DNA of 64,000 nt from NCBI RefSeq assembly GCF_029626235.1, contig NZ_JARUBO010000005.1:6110001-6174000 (forward strand), given 5' to 3'. Shown here piece by piece: positions 44,127 through 52,900 of this stretch. Source of the DNA: Micromonospora sp. WMMD1120. GTDB taxonomy: Bacteria > Actinomycetota > Actinomycetes > Mycobacteriales > Micromonosporaceae. Under the pieces are notes generated by a model. The model did no database searches, was not told the DNA's origin, and worked only from the letters and a program-made list of their open reading frames with translations. The translations under genes were made by a program, and so were the position numbers. Within the stretch, counting starts at the first letter, position 1; each line of letters begins with the position of its first letter.

Positions 44127-44417
44127 ATGACCGACATGCTGGAGATGCCGCGGGTACACGAGTGCACCGTCACCGACTGCGGCTACAACCACGACGGCTG
44201 CCACGCGTTCGCCATCACCATCGGGCAGCAGAACGCCAACTGCGCCACGTTCATCGACACCTCGGCGAAGGGCGGGCTGGACCGCGTCATCGCCCAGGTC
44301 GGTGCCTGCAAGCGCGCCGACTGCCAGCACAACGCCGAGTTGGAGTGCCACGCGCCGTCCATCCGGGTCGGCCCGGGGCAGGACATCGCCGACTGCCAGA
44401 CGTACCAACCGCGCTGA
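44127..44417 (+). CDS. DUF1540 protein (Cys-rich, two repeats)
   Basis: A 96-residue protein with eight cysteines in two sets of four (13, 18, 25, 39 and 61, 66, 74, 90). Each set matches DUF1540: 'ECTVTDCGYNHDGCHAFAI...ANCATF' and 'ACKRADCQHNAELECHA...ADCQTY'. DUF1540 units are small predicted metal-binding modules of unknown role. A candidate iron box upstream suggests the gene is iron-regulated. A clear hairpin follows the stop codon. Confidence 0.88.
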   Translation: MTDMLEMPRVHECTVTDCGYNHDGCHAFAITIGQQNANCATFIDTSAKGGLDRVIAQVGACKRADCQHNAELECHAPSIRVGPGQDIADCQTYQPR

Positions 44418-44422
44418 GCGCT

Positions 44423-44454
44423 GCCGGTCGCGGCCCGCGCCGGCCGCGACCGGC
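44423..44454. terminator. Bidirectional terminator
   Basis: A perfect 13-bp stem (GCCGGTCGCGGCC / GGCCGCGACCGGC) with a 6-base loop lies between the convergent DUF1540 and dynamin-like genes. Confidence 0.75.
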
Positions 44455-44459
44455 GCCGC

Positions 44460-45920
44460 TCAACGGCCGCCCGCGGCCAGCTCGGCGATCATGCCCTCGC
44501 AACTGCGGACGACAACCTGCGCGCCGCGCCGCTGCGCCAGCGAGAGCAGGGGGTCCTCCGCCCGGTCCCGCCAGCGCCACTGCGCGTCCGAGGCGGCCTC
44601 CCAGAGCCGCTGCGCGGTCGCTTCGTGCTCGACACCGAGCCGGGCGGCCAGGCCCACCCCGTCGCCGCCGACCAGCCGCTGCGCCTCGGCGGCCAGCTCC
44701 GCGTCGAACCCGAGCCGGGTGTTGCGCAGCGCCACCAACAGGCGTAGCTCCCGGAACTCGTGCGCGCCGGTGAGGATCTGCTCGACAGCGCCGGCCAACT
44801 CGGCGGAGCCCCGGGTGGGCTCCGCGCGCACCAGCGCCTCCACGGCGGCCAGCGCGGCGCGGGCCTTGAGGGCGTCCCGGCGGTCGAGGAAACAGCGGGT
44901 GATCGACTCCCGCAGCTCGGTCAGGCCGCTACGCCGGATCAGCTCGGCGGAGAGCGTCACCCGGCTGTCGAACCCGCTGCGCACCAGCGTCGCCGCCAGG
45001 CGGACACCGAAGAGCCCGAGCCGGCCCAGCAGCGCGGCCCGCGCCTCGGCCTCCAGTCGCACCGGCAGCTCGCCGCGCAGGAATCGGTCGGCGGAGATCA
45101 GGTGGGCGTCCAGGTCCGGACGGGGCATCTGGGCCAGGGCCGCGAGCGCGGCGACGTCCGACTCACCGAGGGTCCGGCCAGCCAGGCCGATCATCGCGCT
45201 GCACGCCACCACGTTCACGCTGAGCGCGCTCACCCGCGGGTCGCGGTAGTGCCGCCGGGCGAGCTGCCGGGCGGTGAGCAGGCCGTCGATCCGGCCGCCG
45301 CCGGTCTCGTCCGCCCGGGACAGCACCATGATCACGTGAACCGGCGCGGACTGCCCGACCGCGCCGTCGTGCCCGGCCTCCAGCACCCGCAGGTCGCTGT
45401 CGCGACCGTCGCGGGTCAGGTACAGCACCGCGTCCGCGTCGGTCAGCACCCGCTCCAACACCGGCGACCGGTCCTGCTCGGCGCCGCCGGCGACCGCCGG
45501 GGTGTCGATAAGCGTGACCTGGCGCAGCGCCCGCGTCGGCCACCGCACCACGATGTCGCGGACGTCACCGGCGCCCCAGCCCAGATCCACCCGCAGCCCG
45601 TTCGCGGACTTGACCACCGCCAGGTCCTGCGGCGGCTGACCGACCGGGTAGGCGGTGGCGCGCGGGGCGGGCCCGTCCTCGTACCAGGTGAAGACGTCCT
45701 CGGCCCGCTCGACCGGCGCGACCTCCTCGCCCATCAACGCGTTGACCACTGTGGACTTGCCGGAGCGCCACGGGCCCACGACGGCGATCCGTAGCGGCTG
45801 CTCCAACCGGGCAACCTGATGCCGCAACTGCCGCACGACACGCGGATTGTCGTGGTACAGCTCGATGGCCTGGTGCAGCAACCCCCACGCCGCCTCGTCC
45901 AGGCGCAGCCCCACCGTCAT
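44460..45920 (-). CDS. Dynamin-family GTPase, IniC-like
   Basis: A 486-residue GTPase. The G1 P-loop is GPWRSGKS (49-56); G3 is 'LIDTPAVAGG', and 'VIMVLSRADE' fits G4. A long Ala/Leu-rich helical stalk follows. Size and pairing with a longer GTPase upstream match IniC of the mycobacterial iniBAC operon, where IniA and IniC form a bacterial dynamin-like pair acting on the membrane under cell-wall stress. The ATG overlaps the IniA-like stop codon (ATGA), so the subunits are made together. Confidence 0.85.
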   Translation of the reverse strand: MTVGLRLDEAAWGLLHQAIELYHDNPRVVRQLRHQVARLEQPLRIAVVGPWRSGKSTVVNALMGEEVAPVERAEDVFTWYEDGPAPRATAYPVGQPPQDLAVVKSANGLRVDLGWGAGDVRDIVVRWPTRALRQVTLIDTPAVAGGAEQDRSPVLERVLTDADAVLYLTRDGRDSDLRVLEAGHDGAVGQSAPVHVIMVLSRADETGGGRIDGLLTARQLARRHYRDPRVSALSVNVVACSAMIGLAGRTLGESDVAALAALAQMPRPDLDAHLISADRFLRGELPVRLEAEARAALLGRLGLFGVRLAATLVRSGFDSRVTLSAELIRRSGLTELRESITRCFLDRRDALKARAALAAVEALVRAEPTRGSAELAGAVEQILTGAHEFRELRLLVALRNTRLGFDAELAAEAQRLVGGDGVGLAARLGVEHEATAQRLWEAASDAQWRWRDRAEDPLLSLAQRRGAQVVVRSCEGMIAELAAGGR

Positions 45921-47767
45921 GCCTGCGGCTCCAGCAGCAGCGGGGCGGCGCCGCCGCCGGTCAACTGCTGGGCCTGCTCGTAGACCGCCGCCAACCGGGT
46001 CATCTTCAGTCTGATCTCGCGCTGCCGCTGCTCCCGGGCCGAGGCGTCGGTGTCCGCCTCCTGCTTCGCGCTGCGGAACGACTGGACGATGGCCTCCTGC
46101 AACTCCTCGGTCAGCGCGGTGAAGTGGTCCCGCAGCATCCGCTGCACCTGCCGGGCGGCGTCGCGGCACTCGCGGATCGTCCGGACGAAGAAGTCGTCCA
46201 CGTGCCGCTGGATGGCGGTCTTCACGGTGGCCTGCCGGCGACGGAGCAACTGCTTGCTCTCGTCGCGGATGCTCTTGCCGCCGAAGAGCGCGCCGATGCC
46301 GACCGAGACCGGGTTGATCATCGGCATGCCGGCCAGGGTGGTGGCCAGACCGAACATCAGCATGCCGCCGTAGGAGCCCTTCATGCCGGTGAACAGTTTC
46401 TGGCCGGTGGTGAACCTGTCGATCATCGGTCGTTGCAGCTCGGGCACCCGGTCGCCGATGTCCTCCGGCATCGTCATCGACCAGGGCGGCAGCACGTCGT
46501 AGCCGTACCTGTCGAAGTGGGCCGCGACCCGCCGGGCGATCCAGTCGCAGCGCTGGATCAACCACTCGTGGTTCGCCTGCGCCGCCTCCACCAGGCTCCT
46601 GGTCAGCCAGTCGTCGAAGGTGTCCCAGGCGACCAACGGGTCGGCGGTGTCGAACGCCTCGTCCACGGTCCGCAGGATCTCCCGGGTCCGGTCGCGCAGG
46701 TCGTGCTCGATGTCGGAGAGCAGGTCGGTGATCTCGTCGGTCAGCGTGTTCTGCCATCGGGTGGAGCAGCGGCGCAGCTCGTCGACCTCGCGCTGCGCCG
46801 CGTGCAGCCGGGAGATCGGGCCGGACTGCTCCTCGGCGTCCTGGGTGGCCAGCTCCGCGCGCAGCGGCGCGGCCAACTGCTCCACCACCGTCCGGGCCAC
46901 CGTCTGCACCGCCGCGCGGGCCAGGTGGTCGGCCTTGCCGGCCCGGTCGCGTCGCAGCCGGGCGATCAGCGCGGGGAAGCCGGACTCGGCGTTGAGGTCA
47001 CGATCGCCGTTCACGGCGGCGCGCAGCCGCAAGGTGGCCGACACCGGGATCAGCGTCGCCGGCACCCCCGCCTCGGCCAGGTGCTGCCGGTTGCGCTCGG
47101 CGACCGTACGCCAGTCGGCCGCCAGGTCGGTCTTGCTCTGCACCACGACCACGTTCGGCTGTGACCGCATCACGTGCAGCAGCATGTTCAACTCGGCGAC
47201 CGACAGCTCCCGGGTCGAGTCGGACACCAGCAGCACGGTGTCCGCCCGCGCGGGCGCCGCCACCTCGACACCGCCGCCGAGACCCGCGACCTCGTCGGTG
47301 CCGGGAGTGTCCACCAGCACCAGCCCGCCGCCGAGCAGCGCCCGGGGCACCCCGATCTCGACGTACGCCGGGCCACCGCCGGGTCGACGCCCGACCAGTC
47401 CGGCCACGCTCGCCGCCACCTCGGTGAGGGCCACCGGCGTCCGTTCGACGGTCACCGGGGCGGCCGTGCCGGCGGGACGGCCTGACGCCGGCGCCTGCGC
47501 CACGAGCGCGGACGGCGTCTCGGCGTGCCGCACCACCGTCGGCAGGACCGTCGTACGACCGTCGCCGACCGGGCAGGCCGGGGCGTTGATGATCGCGTTG
47601 ATCAGCTGGCTCTTGCCCTGGTTGGGTTCACCGATGACCAGGACACGCAGCGTCGGGTCCAGCAGTTGGGCGCGCTTCTGTCGCACCGTCTGGAGCAGAT
47701 CGCCGCGACCGTGTGCACCGCACGTACGGGCGATCTCGTCCAGCACGTCCAACCAGATCCCGGCCAT
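45917..47767 (-). CDS. Dynamin-family GTPase, IniA-like
   Basis: A 616-residue GTPase. G1 is GEPNQGKS (46-53), G3 'LVLVDTPGTDEVAGL', G4 'VVVQSKTD'. Long helical regions follow, with a hydrophobic segment ('YGGMLMFGLATTLAGMPMINPVSVGIGALFGG', about 465-495) that could be the membrane-inserting paddle. In M. tuberculosis IniA is a dynamin-like protein that remodels membranes and is induced by isoniazid and ethambutol. Either GTG at 47770 or ATG at 47767 can start it. A hairpin separates it from the IniB-like gene upstream. Confidence 0.88.
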   Translation of the reverse strand: MAGIWLDVLDEIARTCGAHGRGDLLQTVRQKRAQLLDPTLRVLVIGEPNQGKSQLINAIINAPACPVGDGRTTVLPTVVRHAETPSALVAQAPASGRPAGTAAPVTVERTPVALTEVAASVAGLVGRRPGGGPAYVEIGVPRALLGGGLVLVDTPGTDEVAGLGGGVEVAAPARADTVLLVSDSTRELSVAELNMLLHVMRSQPNVVVVQSKTDLAADWRTVAERNRQHLAEAGVPATLIPVSATLRLRAAVNGDRDLNAESGFPALIARLRRDRAGKADHLARAAVQTVARTVVEQLAAPLRAELATQDAEEQSGPISRLHAAQREVDELRRCSTRWQNTLTDEITDLLSDIEHDLRDRTREILRTVDEAFDTADPLVAWDTFDDWLTRSLVEAAQANHEWLIQRCDWIARRVAAHFDRYGYDVLPPWSMTMPEDIGDRVPELQRPMIDRFTTGQKLFTGMKGSYGGMLMFGLATTLAGMPMINPVSVGIGALFGGKSIRDESKQLLRRRQATVKTAIQRHVDDFFVRTIRECRDAARQVQRMLRDHFTALTEELQEAIVQSFRSAKQEADTDASAREQRQREIRLKMTRLAAVYEQAQQLTGGGAAPLLLEPQA

Positions 47768-47829
47768 CACCGCACCAAGTGTGCGGATTTCGGCTCAATT
47801 AGCAAGAGGAGCCGACCGGGAAACCGGGA

Positions 47830-47860
47830 AGGGCCGGATCGCCCGAGACGATCCGGCCCT
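47830..47860 (-). terminator. Hairpin between the IniB-like and IniA-like genes
   Basis: A perfect 12-bp stem (AGGGCCGGATCG / CGATCCGGCCCT) with a 7-base loop follows the iniB-like stop codon by about 20 bases. It would end or attenuate transcription before the GTPase genes. Confidence 0.7.
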
Positions 47861-47882
47861 CCGCTCCGACCGGAGGCAATGG

Positions 47883-48773
47883 TCAGAGCAGACCCCCGGT
47901 GACGCCGCCCAGCAACCCGTGGTCGGACGTGGCGTGCGAGTCGTCACCCAGCACGCCGTCGGTGACACCGCCGGTCACGTCACCGACCGTGCCGGTGACA
48001 CCGGGGAGGAGACCGTCCACCTGGTGCGTGACACCGCCCACGACGGACGGCACGTCGAGCGGCGGGACCACACCGCCCACCACGCCGCCCTGGTGGCCGA
48101 GGCCGAGTCCACCGAGGGTGTCGTTGACGCCGAGAGAGTCCACGACGCCTCCGAGGTGACCGGTGGTGCCGGGGAGGACACCACCGGTCAGGTCACCGCC
48201 GAGCAGACCCGAGTCGACGCCGTCGAGCACGCCGGTCGGGTTGCCCACGGTGCCGGTGACGTCGCCGACCACCGGGTCCGCGATCGCGTCCACCGGCTGC
48301 ACCACGTCGGCGTCGAGGGTGTGCGCCACGTCGTTGACGCCGGTGAGGTCGGTGTCGAGGCCCTGCGGGCCGACGCCCAGCCCGATCCCCGGCAGCACTG
48401 TGACGCCGGCGGCGGCGGTCGACGGGTCGACGGCGATGGCGCCGAGCACACCGGCCTTGACGTCCACACCGGTGGGAGAGCTGGTGATGCTGATCTGCTG
48501 CGCCACGCTCTGCAACTGACCCACCACGTCGGTGGTGTCGGTGAGCAGCGGGTCCAACCCGAGCTGCCCGACCGGGGAGGCCAGCGGCGCGACGCCCGCG
48601 CCCGGCGCGTAGTCGACGACCAGCGGGACGACGTCCTGCACGTCCGCCGCCGTGATGTCGGTGAGCCCCGCCCCCCGCAGCGCGCCCTCGGGGTCGAGGT
48701 CGAAGGCCGACCGCGCGTCCGGGTTCGTCAGCAGGTCGAGCACGAAGTCGTGGAGGGTCTGGTGCGAGTCCAT
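47883..48773 (-). CDS. IniB-like Gly/Val/Asp-rich protein
   Basis: A 296-residue low-complexity protein. The first ~45 residues form the IniB N-terminal domain ('HQTLHDFVLDLLTNPDARSAFDLDPEGALRGAGLTDITAADVQDVVPLV'). The rest is repetitive Gly/Val/Asp/Thr-rich sequence ('GGVLPGTTGHLGGVVDSLG', 'GGVTDGVLGDDSHATSDHGLLGG'), as in mycobacterial IniB, which resembles structural wall proteins. There is no clear signal peptide. It is the first gene of the leftward unit, separated from the GTPases by a hairpin, and divergent from the Hsp70 operon. Confidence 0.82.
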   Translation of the reverse strand: MDSHQTLHDFVLDLLTNPDARSAFDLDPEGALRGAGLTDITAADVQDVVPLVVDYAPGAGVAPLASPVGQLGLDPLLTDTTDVVGQLQSVAQQISITSSPTGVDVKAGVLGAIAVDPSTAAAGVTVLPGIGLGVGPQGLDTDLTGVNDVAHTLDADVVQPVDAIADPVVGDVTGTVGNPTGVLDGVDSGLLGGDLTGGVLPGTTGHLGGVVDSLGVNDTLGGLGLGHQGGVVGGVVPPLDVPSVVGGVTHQVDGLLPGVTGTVGDVTGGVTDGVLGDDSHATSDHGLLGGVTGGLL

Positions 48774-49064
48774 GTGCCGAGGTCTCCTCGTGTGGCGGGT
48801 GTCGTTCGTCGACGGTGACGCTATTGCCGGGGCCGCTCCCCGGGCATCGGGGTTGAGCCCGCATCCGGGCCGGTTGAACTAGGGGGTCGACCACCTCGTA
48901 CGTTAGGGGGACAGGGGGATGCCGTCCCGCCGAGATTAGGGTCCCGACCAGGGGCGGATCTCTGGTACGAACGTAGGAGCCCCGCAGGTTTCGCCGGGGG
49001 TGGGTCGCCAGGCAGCCGACGCCATCGCCACCGATCGGCCAACTCACGGGGAGAGACAGAGACG
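48774..49064. other. Divergent promoter region of the iniB-like and Hsp70 operons
   Basis: The 291-bp gap holds both promoters. Purine-rich ribosome sites precede both starts (GGGGAGAG before the Hsp70 ATG). I see no unambiguous -35/-10 pair and no long palindrome. The LuxR-type regulator encoded downstream would be expected to bind here. Confidence 0.5.
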
Positions 49065-50330
49065 ATGCCGTACGTCCTGGGGATAGACATCGGGAGCACC
49101 AACACGGCCGCCGCCGTGGTGCGGCGACACGGCATGACCTGGACCCGACCCGAGGCCGTGGCGCTCAGCGCCGGCGCGCCGGTGGTGCCCTCCACACTGC
49201 GCCTCGGTGAGGATGGCGCGTTGCACGTCGGCGAGCCCAGCACCGACGACGGCAGCCGCGTCACGCGGGACTTCGTCCACCGGATCGGCGACGACGTTCC
49301 CGTGCTGCTCGGCGGCGAGCCCTGCGCGCCGCAGACGCTGACCGCCGAGCTGGCCGCCTGGGTGGTGGAGCGGGTGCACGCCCTGGAGGGTGAGCCGGCC
49401 GAGGCCATCGTGCTCAGTCACCCGGCCCGGTGGCGCCCCTACCGCCGGGAGGTGCTGCACCGGGCGTTGTCCGACCTCGGCCTGCGGCACGTCACGCTGC
49501 TGCCCCGCACGGTGACGGTGGCCGAGAGCCACGCGGCACGAGGGTTCGCGGGCAGCACGGCGGTGGTCTACGCCCTGGGAGGCAACAGCTTCGAGGCGGC
49601 CCTGGTGCGGCGCACCGCGCGCGGCACCTACGAGACGTTCGGCACCCCGCAGGGCCTGGACTCGGTCGGCGGCGCCGACTTCGACGAGGCGTTGGCCGAG
49701 CACACCCGTACCGTGCTGGCCAAGGAGCTCGCCACTGCCGCGCGGCGCGGCACCCAGGCCGCGCTGCGCGGGCTGCGCGCGGAGTGCGACCGGGTCAAGC
49801 GGGTGCTGACCGTCGACCTCGGCGCCGACGTGGTGCTGCCCCTGCCGAACGGTCCGGCCCGGATCCCGGTGAGCCGGGCGCAGTTCGAGGCCATGATCCG
49901 CCCGACCGTGCAGGCCACCGTCGACCTCCTCCTGCGGGCCGTGCGCAGCGCCGACCTGGACCCGGCGCAGCTCGACGCGGTGCTGCTCGCCGGCGGTTCC
50001 ACCCGGGTCCCGCTGGTGACCGAGCTGATCGGCGCGGCGTTGCCGATCCCCGTCGAGGTGGAACCGGACTCCCAGCTGACCGCCGCCACCGGGGCGGCCA
50101 TGGCCGCCTGCCAGGTGGTGTCGCCACGCCCCCGCCCGCCGGCGCCGGCCCGCGTTCCGGCACCGGTCAGCGGCGCCGGCCGGGCCACCATCCCGGCGAC
50201 CCGCCGCCCCCCGCACGCCACCACCGTGCCGGGTGATCCGCCACCGCGGCCCCCGGTCCGGGTCCTCCCACTGGAACTGCCGAAGCCGCCCCGCCTGGCA
50301 CTGGCCCGCGGTCGGGGACGCGAAGGATGA
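49065..50330 (+). CDS. Hsp70/actin-fold ATPase, short form
   Basis: A 421-residue protein. The N-terminal ~350 residues are an Hsp70-type nucleotide-binding domain: phosphate 1 'GIDIGSTNTAAAVV', phosphate 2 'VVYALGGNSFEAALV', adenosine 'AVLLAGGSTRVPLVTELIG'. The usual DGG of phosphate 2 is replaced by LGG. Instead of the substrate-binding and lid domains it ends in a ~75-residue Pro/Arg-rich tail, so it is not a classical chaperone. Actinobacteria use such truncated Hsp70-like proteins in regulatory operons. It is first of six overlapping genes. Confidence 0.87.
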   Translation: MPYVLGIDIGSTNTAAAVVRRHGMTWTRPEAVALSAGAPVVPSTLRLGEDGALHVGEPSTDDGSRVTRDFVHRIGDDVPVLLGGEPCAPQTLTAELAAWVVERVHALEGEPAEAIVLSHPARWRPYRREVLHRALSDLGLRHVTLLPRTVTVAESHAARGFAGSTAVVYALGGNSFEAALVRRTARGTYETFGTPQGLDSVGGADFDEALAEHTRTVLAKELATAARRGTQAALRGLRAECDRVKRVLTVDLGADVVLPLPNGPARIPVSRAQFEAMIRPTVQATVDLLLRAVRSADLDPAQLDAVLLAGGSTRVPLVTELIGAALPIPVEVEPDSQLTAATGAAMAACQVVSPRPRPPAPARVPAPVSGAGRATIPATRRPPHATTVPGDPPPRPPVRVLPLELPKPPRLALARGRGREG

Positions 50331-52900
50331 CATTAATGATCATGAACGACCTCGCCGAGTCGAGGCTGACGCTGGACAAGGGGCTACAGGCCCTGCTGGC
50401 CGCTGCCGCGCAGGACCCGACCGGTCCACTCGTCGTCGGCGTCGCCGGCCCCGGGGGCCACGGCAAGACGACACTGCTGGCCGAGCTGGAGCGGGTCCAC
50501 CAGCGGGCCGGGCGCGCCGTGCGCACCACCGCTCCGCAGCCGGGTGAGCCGGTCGAGGACGCCACGCTGGTGCTGGTCGACGACGCGCACCTGCTCGACG
50601 ACGCGCGGGTGGCGGTGCTGCTGCGGATGGTCGCCGCCCGGCGACACCGGCTGGTCGTCGCGCACCGCCCGTGGCCGCGCTCGGCGGCGCTCAGCGAGCT
50701 GGTCGACGCGCTGCGGCGCGACGGGCAGGCGGTGCCGCTCACGCCGTTCACCAGGGAGCAGACCGCCGCCTACCTCGCCACCATGCCCGAGCTGGGTCGT
50801 GGCGGCGATCTGGTCGACTTCGTCCACACGCAGACCGCGGGCGTACCCCGGGACGTCGAGCGGCTGGCCCGCGGCCTGGCCTCGGCCGAGACCCGGGCCG
50901 GCGGCCCGCTCCAGCCGCCCCGGTCGGTCCTCCTCGAATTCGCTCCGGACCTTGAGGTCGAGCCGGTCGCGGTACGACGGCTGCTGCTCGCCGTCGCGGC
51001 GGGCGGCGCACTGCCGGTGAGCATGCTCGCGGCGCTCCTGGGCGTCGACCCGGCCGGGGTGGACGAGGTCATCGCCACGACCAGGGCGGCCGGGCTGCTC
51101 GGCGCGGACGGCCGGCTCGCGCCGATCGTCCGGCGGGCCGTGACGATGCTCAGCCCGAGCACCGACCGCACGGCGGTGTGGCGTCGCCTGACCGAGTTGC
51201 AGCTCGCCCGGGGTGGCGCGGTGCTGCCGCTGGTCCGCTCCCTGCTCGCGGTCGGCGCGCTCGGTGACTGCCCGGCCGCCACCCTGGCCGCCGCGGCGGA
51301 CGAGGCCCTGCCCGACGAGCCGGCGTTCGCCGCCGAACTGTTCGCCGCCGCCACGGCGGCCGGGCAGCCGGTCAACGCCCGGCAGGCGCTCGCCACGGCG
51401 CTCGCCGGCGACCTCGACGGCGCCCTACGGTTGGCGGACCGCCTGCTGGCCAACGCCGCTCCCGCGGACCGGGCCGCCGCGGCCATGGTCGCGGCGACCG
51501 CGCTGGCCCACCGTGGTCACGTCGGGCGCAGCGTCGAGCTGTACCGCTGGTCGGGGTCCGCCTCGGCCGTCGCCTTCGCCACCGTCGGCGGACTGGCCAG
51601 CGGCGACCCGGCCGCCACCGCCGGGACGCCGGCCGCCGACCCGGCCGGCGAACCGCCCACGCTGCACGCCAGCGCCGCCCGGCTGATGGCCGACGGGGTA
51701 CGCGAGAGCGTGACCGGCGCGCCGACCGCCGCGCTCTCCGCCCTGGTGCAGGCTGCCGCGTTGCTGGAGCCGGACGGGCGGGCGGCGCTCCTGCCGGACA
51801 GCCCGGCGGCGCTGGCCGCGTTGACGGCGGTGCACTGTGGCGAGCTGGAGATCGCCGAGCGGGTGCTGCACCGCGCCCTGAGCGCCGGGGTCGGCGGCCC
51901 GCTGATGGCCCGCCGTCACCAGCTGTTGCAGGCCTGGATCCTGATGGTCCGGGGCGACATCCACGCCGCGTCCGAGCGCCTCGCCACCGCGACGCTCGAC
52001 GGGCGGCAGTTGGAGTCCCGCGACCAGCTCTTCGCCGCCGCGATCCGGATGGGCGTCGCCCGGCGCACCAGCGACCTCGGCGCGCTCAAGCGCGGGTGGG
52101 GGCAGGCCCTGGAGGCGGTGGTCCGACACCCGGTGGACCTGTTCACCCTGCTGCCGCTGGGTGAGTTGGCCATCGCCGGCGCGCGGTTGGGTGACCTCGC
52201 CCGCCTGGAGCCGTACCTGCTCCAGGGGCGGTCGCTGCTCGGCCGGCTCGGCGACCCACCACTGTGGAGCGTGCCGCTGCACTGGAGCGAGCTGCACGCC
52301 GCCATCCTGACCGGCGAGCCGACGGTCGCCGACGGGCACGTCGCCGCGCTGCTCGCCGCCGCCGGCCACAGCCGGTACGCGGCGCTGGTCGCCGCCGCCG
52401 GGGAGAGCTGGGTGGAGGTCCTGCGGGGTGTCGTCGACCCGGTGCGGGTGGAGTCCGCCGCCCGTGGGCTGCACGACACCGGGCTGCGCTGGGACGGCGC
52501 CCGCCTGGCCGGGCAGGCGGCGATCCGGACGGCGGACCGGCGGGCGATGACGACCCTGCTGGAGTGCGCCCGCGCGCTCCAGGGGCGCCCACCCACCGGT
52601 CCGGGCGGGCCGGCACCGTCCACCGGCGCGAACCCGGCGCGCGCCGACGGCGCTGTCCAGCAGGGGCTCAGCGACCGCGAGTACGAGGTCGCCGAGCTGG
52701 TGCTGGCCGGGATGACCTACCGCGAGATCGGTGACCGGCTCTTCATCTCGGCGAAGACCGTCGAGCACCACGTGGCGCGGATGCGCAACAGGCTGAACTG
52801 CGCCAACCGCACCGAGCTGCTGGCCCTGCTGCGCACCCTGGTCGCCGACCGGGCCAGCGACACGGCGGGGCAGCCCTGGCCGCGGCGGGAGGGCCGATGA
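50327..52900 (+). CDS. LuxR-family regulator with N-terminal ATPase (IniR-like)
   Basis: An 857-residue regulator of the large STAND/AAA LuxR class. Walker A GPGGHGKT at 41-48, Walker B 'ATLVLVDDAHLLDD', a long helical TPR-like middle, and a C-terminal LuxR HTH ('LSDREYEVAELVLAGMTYREIGDRLFISAKTVEHHVARMRNRLN'). The start is uncertain: ATG at 50327 overlaps the Hsp70 stop, but ATGs at 50336 and 50342 are also possible. The first choice includes a rare TTA leucine codon. In M. tuberculosis an AAA/LuxR-type protein, IniR, lies by iniBAC and controls it; the same role is likely here. Confidence 0.85.
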   Translation: MTLMIMNDLAESRLTLDKGLQALLAAAAQDPTGPLVVGVAGPGGHGKTTLLAELERVHQRAGRAVRTTAPQPGEPVEDATLVLVDDAHLLDDARVAVLLRMVAARRHRLVVAHRPWPRSAALSELVDALRRDGQAVPLTPFTREQTAAYLATMPELGRGGDLVDFVHTQTAGVPRDVERLARGLASAETRAGGPLQPPRSVLLEFAPDLEVEPVAVRRLLLAVAAGGALPVSMLAALLGVDPAGVDEVIATTRAAGLLGADGRLAPIVRRAVTMLSPSTDRTAVWRRLTELQLARGGAVLPLVRSLLAVGALGDCPAATLAAAADEALPDEPAFAAELFAAATAAGQPVNARQALATALAGDLDGALRLADRLLANAAPADRAAAAMVAATALAHRGHVGRSVELYRWSGSASAVAFATVGGLASGDPAATAGTPAADPAGEPPTLHASAARLMADGVRESVTGAPTAALSALVQAAALLEPDGRAALLPDSPAALAALTAVHCGELEIAERVLHRALSAGVGGPLMARRHQLLQAWILMVRGDIHAASERLATATLDGRQLESRDQLFAAAIRMGVARRTSDLGALKRGWGQALEAVVRHPVDLFTLLPLGELAIAGARLGDLARLEPYLLQGRSLLGRLGDPPLWSVPLHWSELHAAILTGEPTVADGHVAALLAAAGHSRYAALVAAAGESWVEVLRGVVDPVRVESAARGLHDTGLRWDGARLAGQAAIRTADRRAMTTLLECARALQGRPPTGPGGPAPSTGANPARADGAVQQGLSDREYEVAELVLAGMTYREIGDRLFISAKTVEHHVARMRNRLNCANRTELLALLRTLVADRASDTAGQPWPRREGR

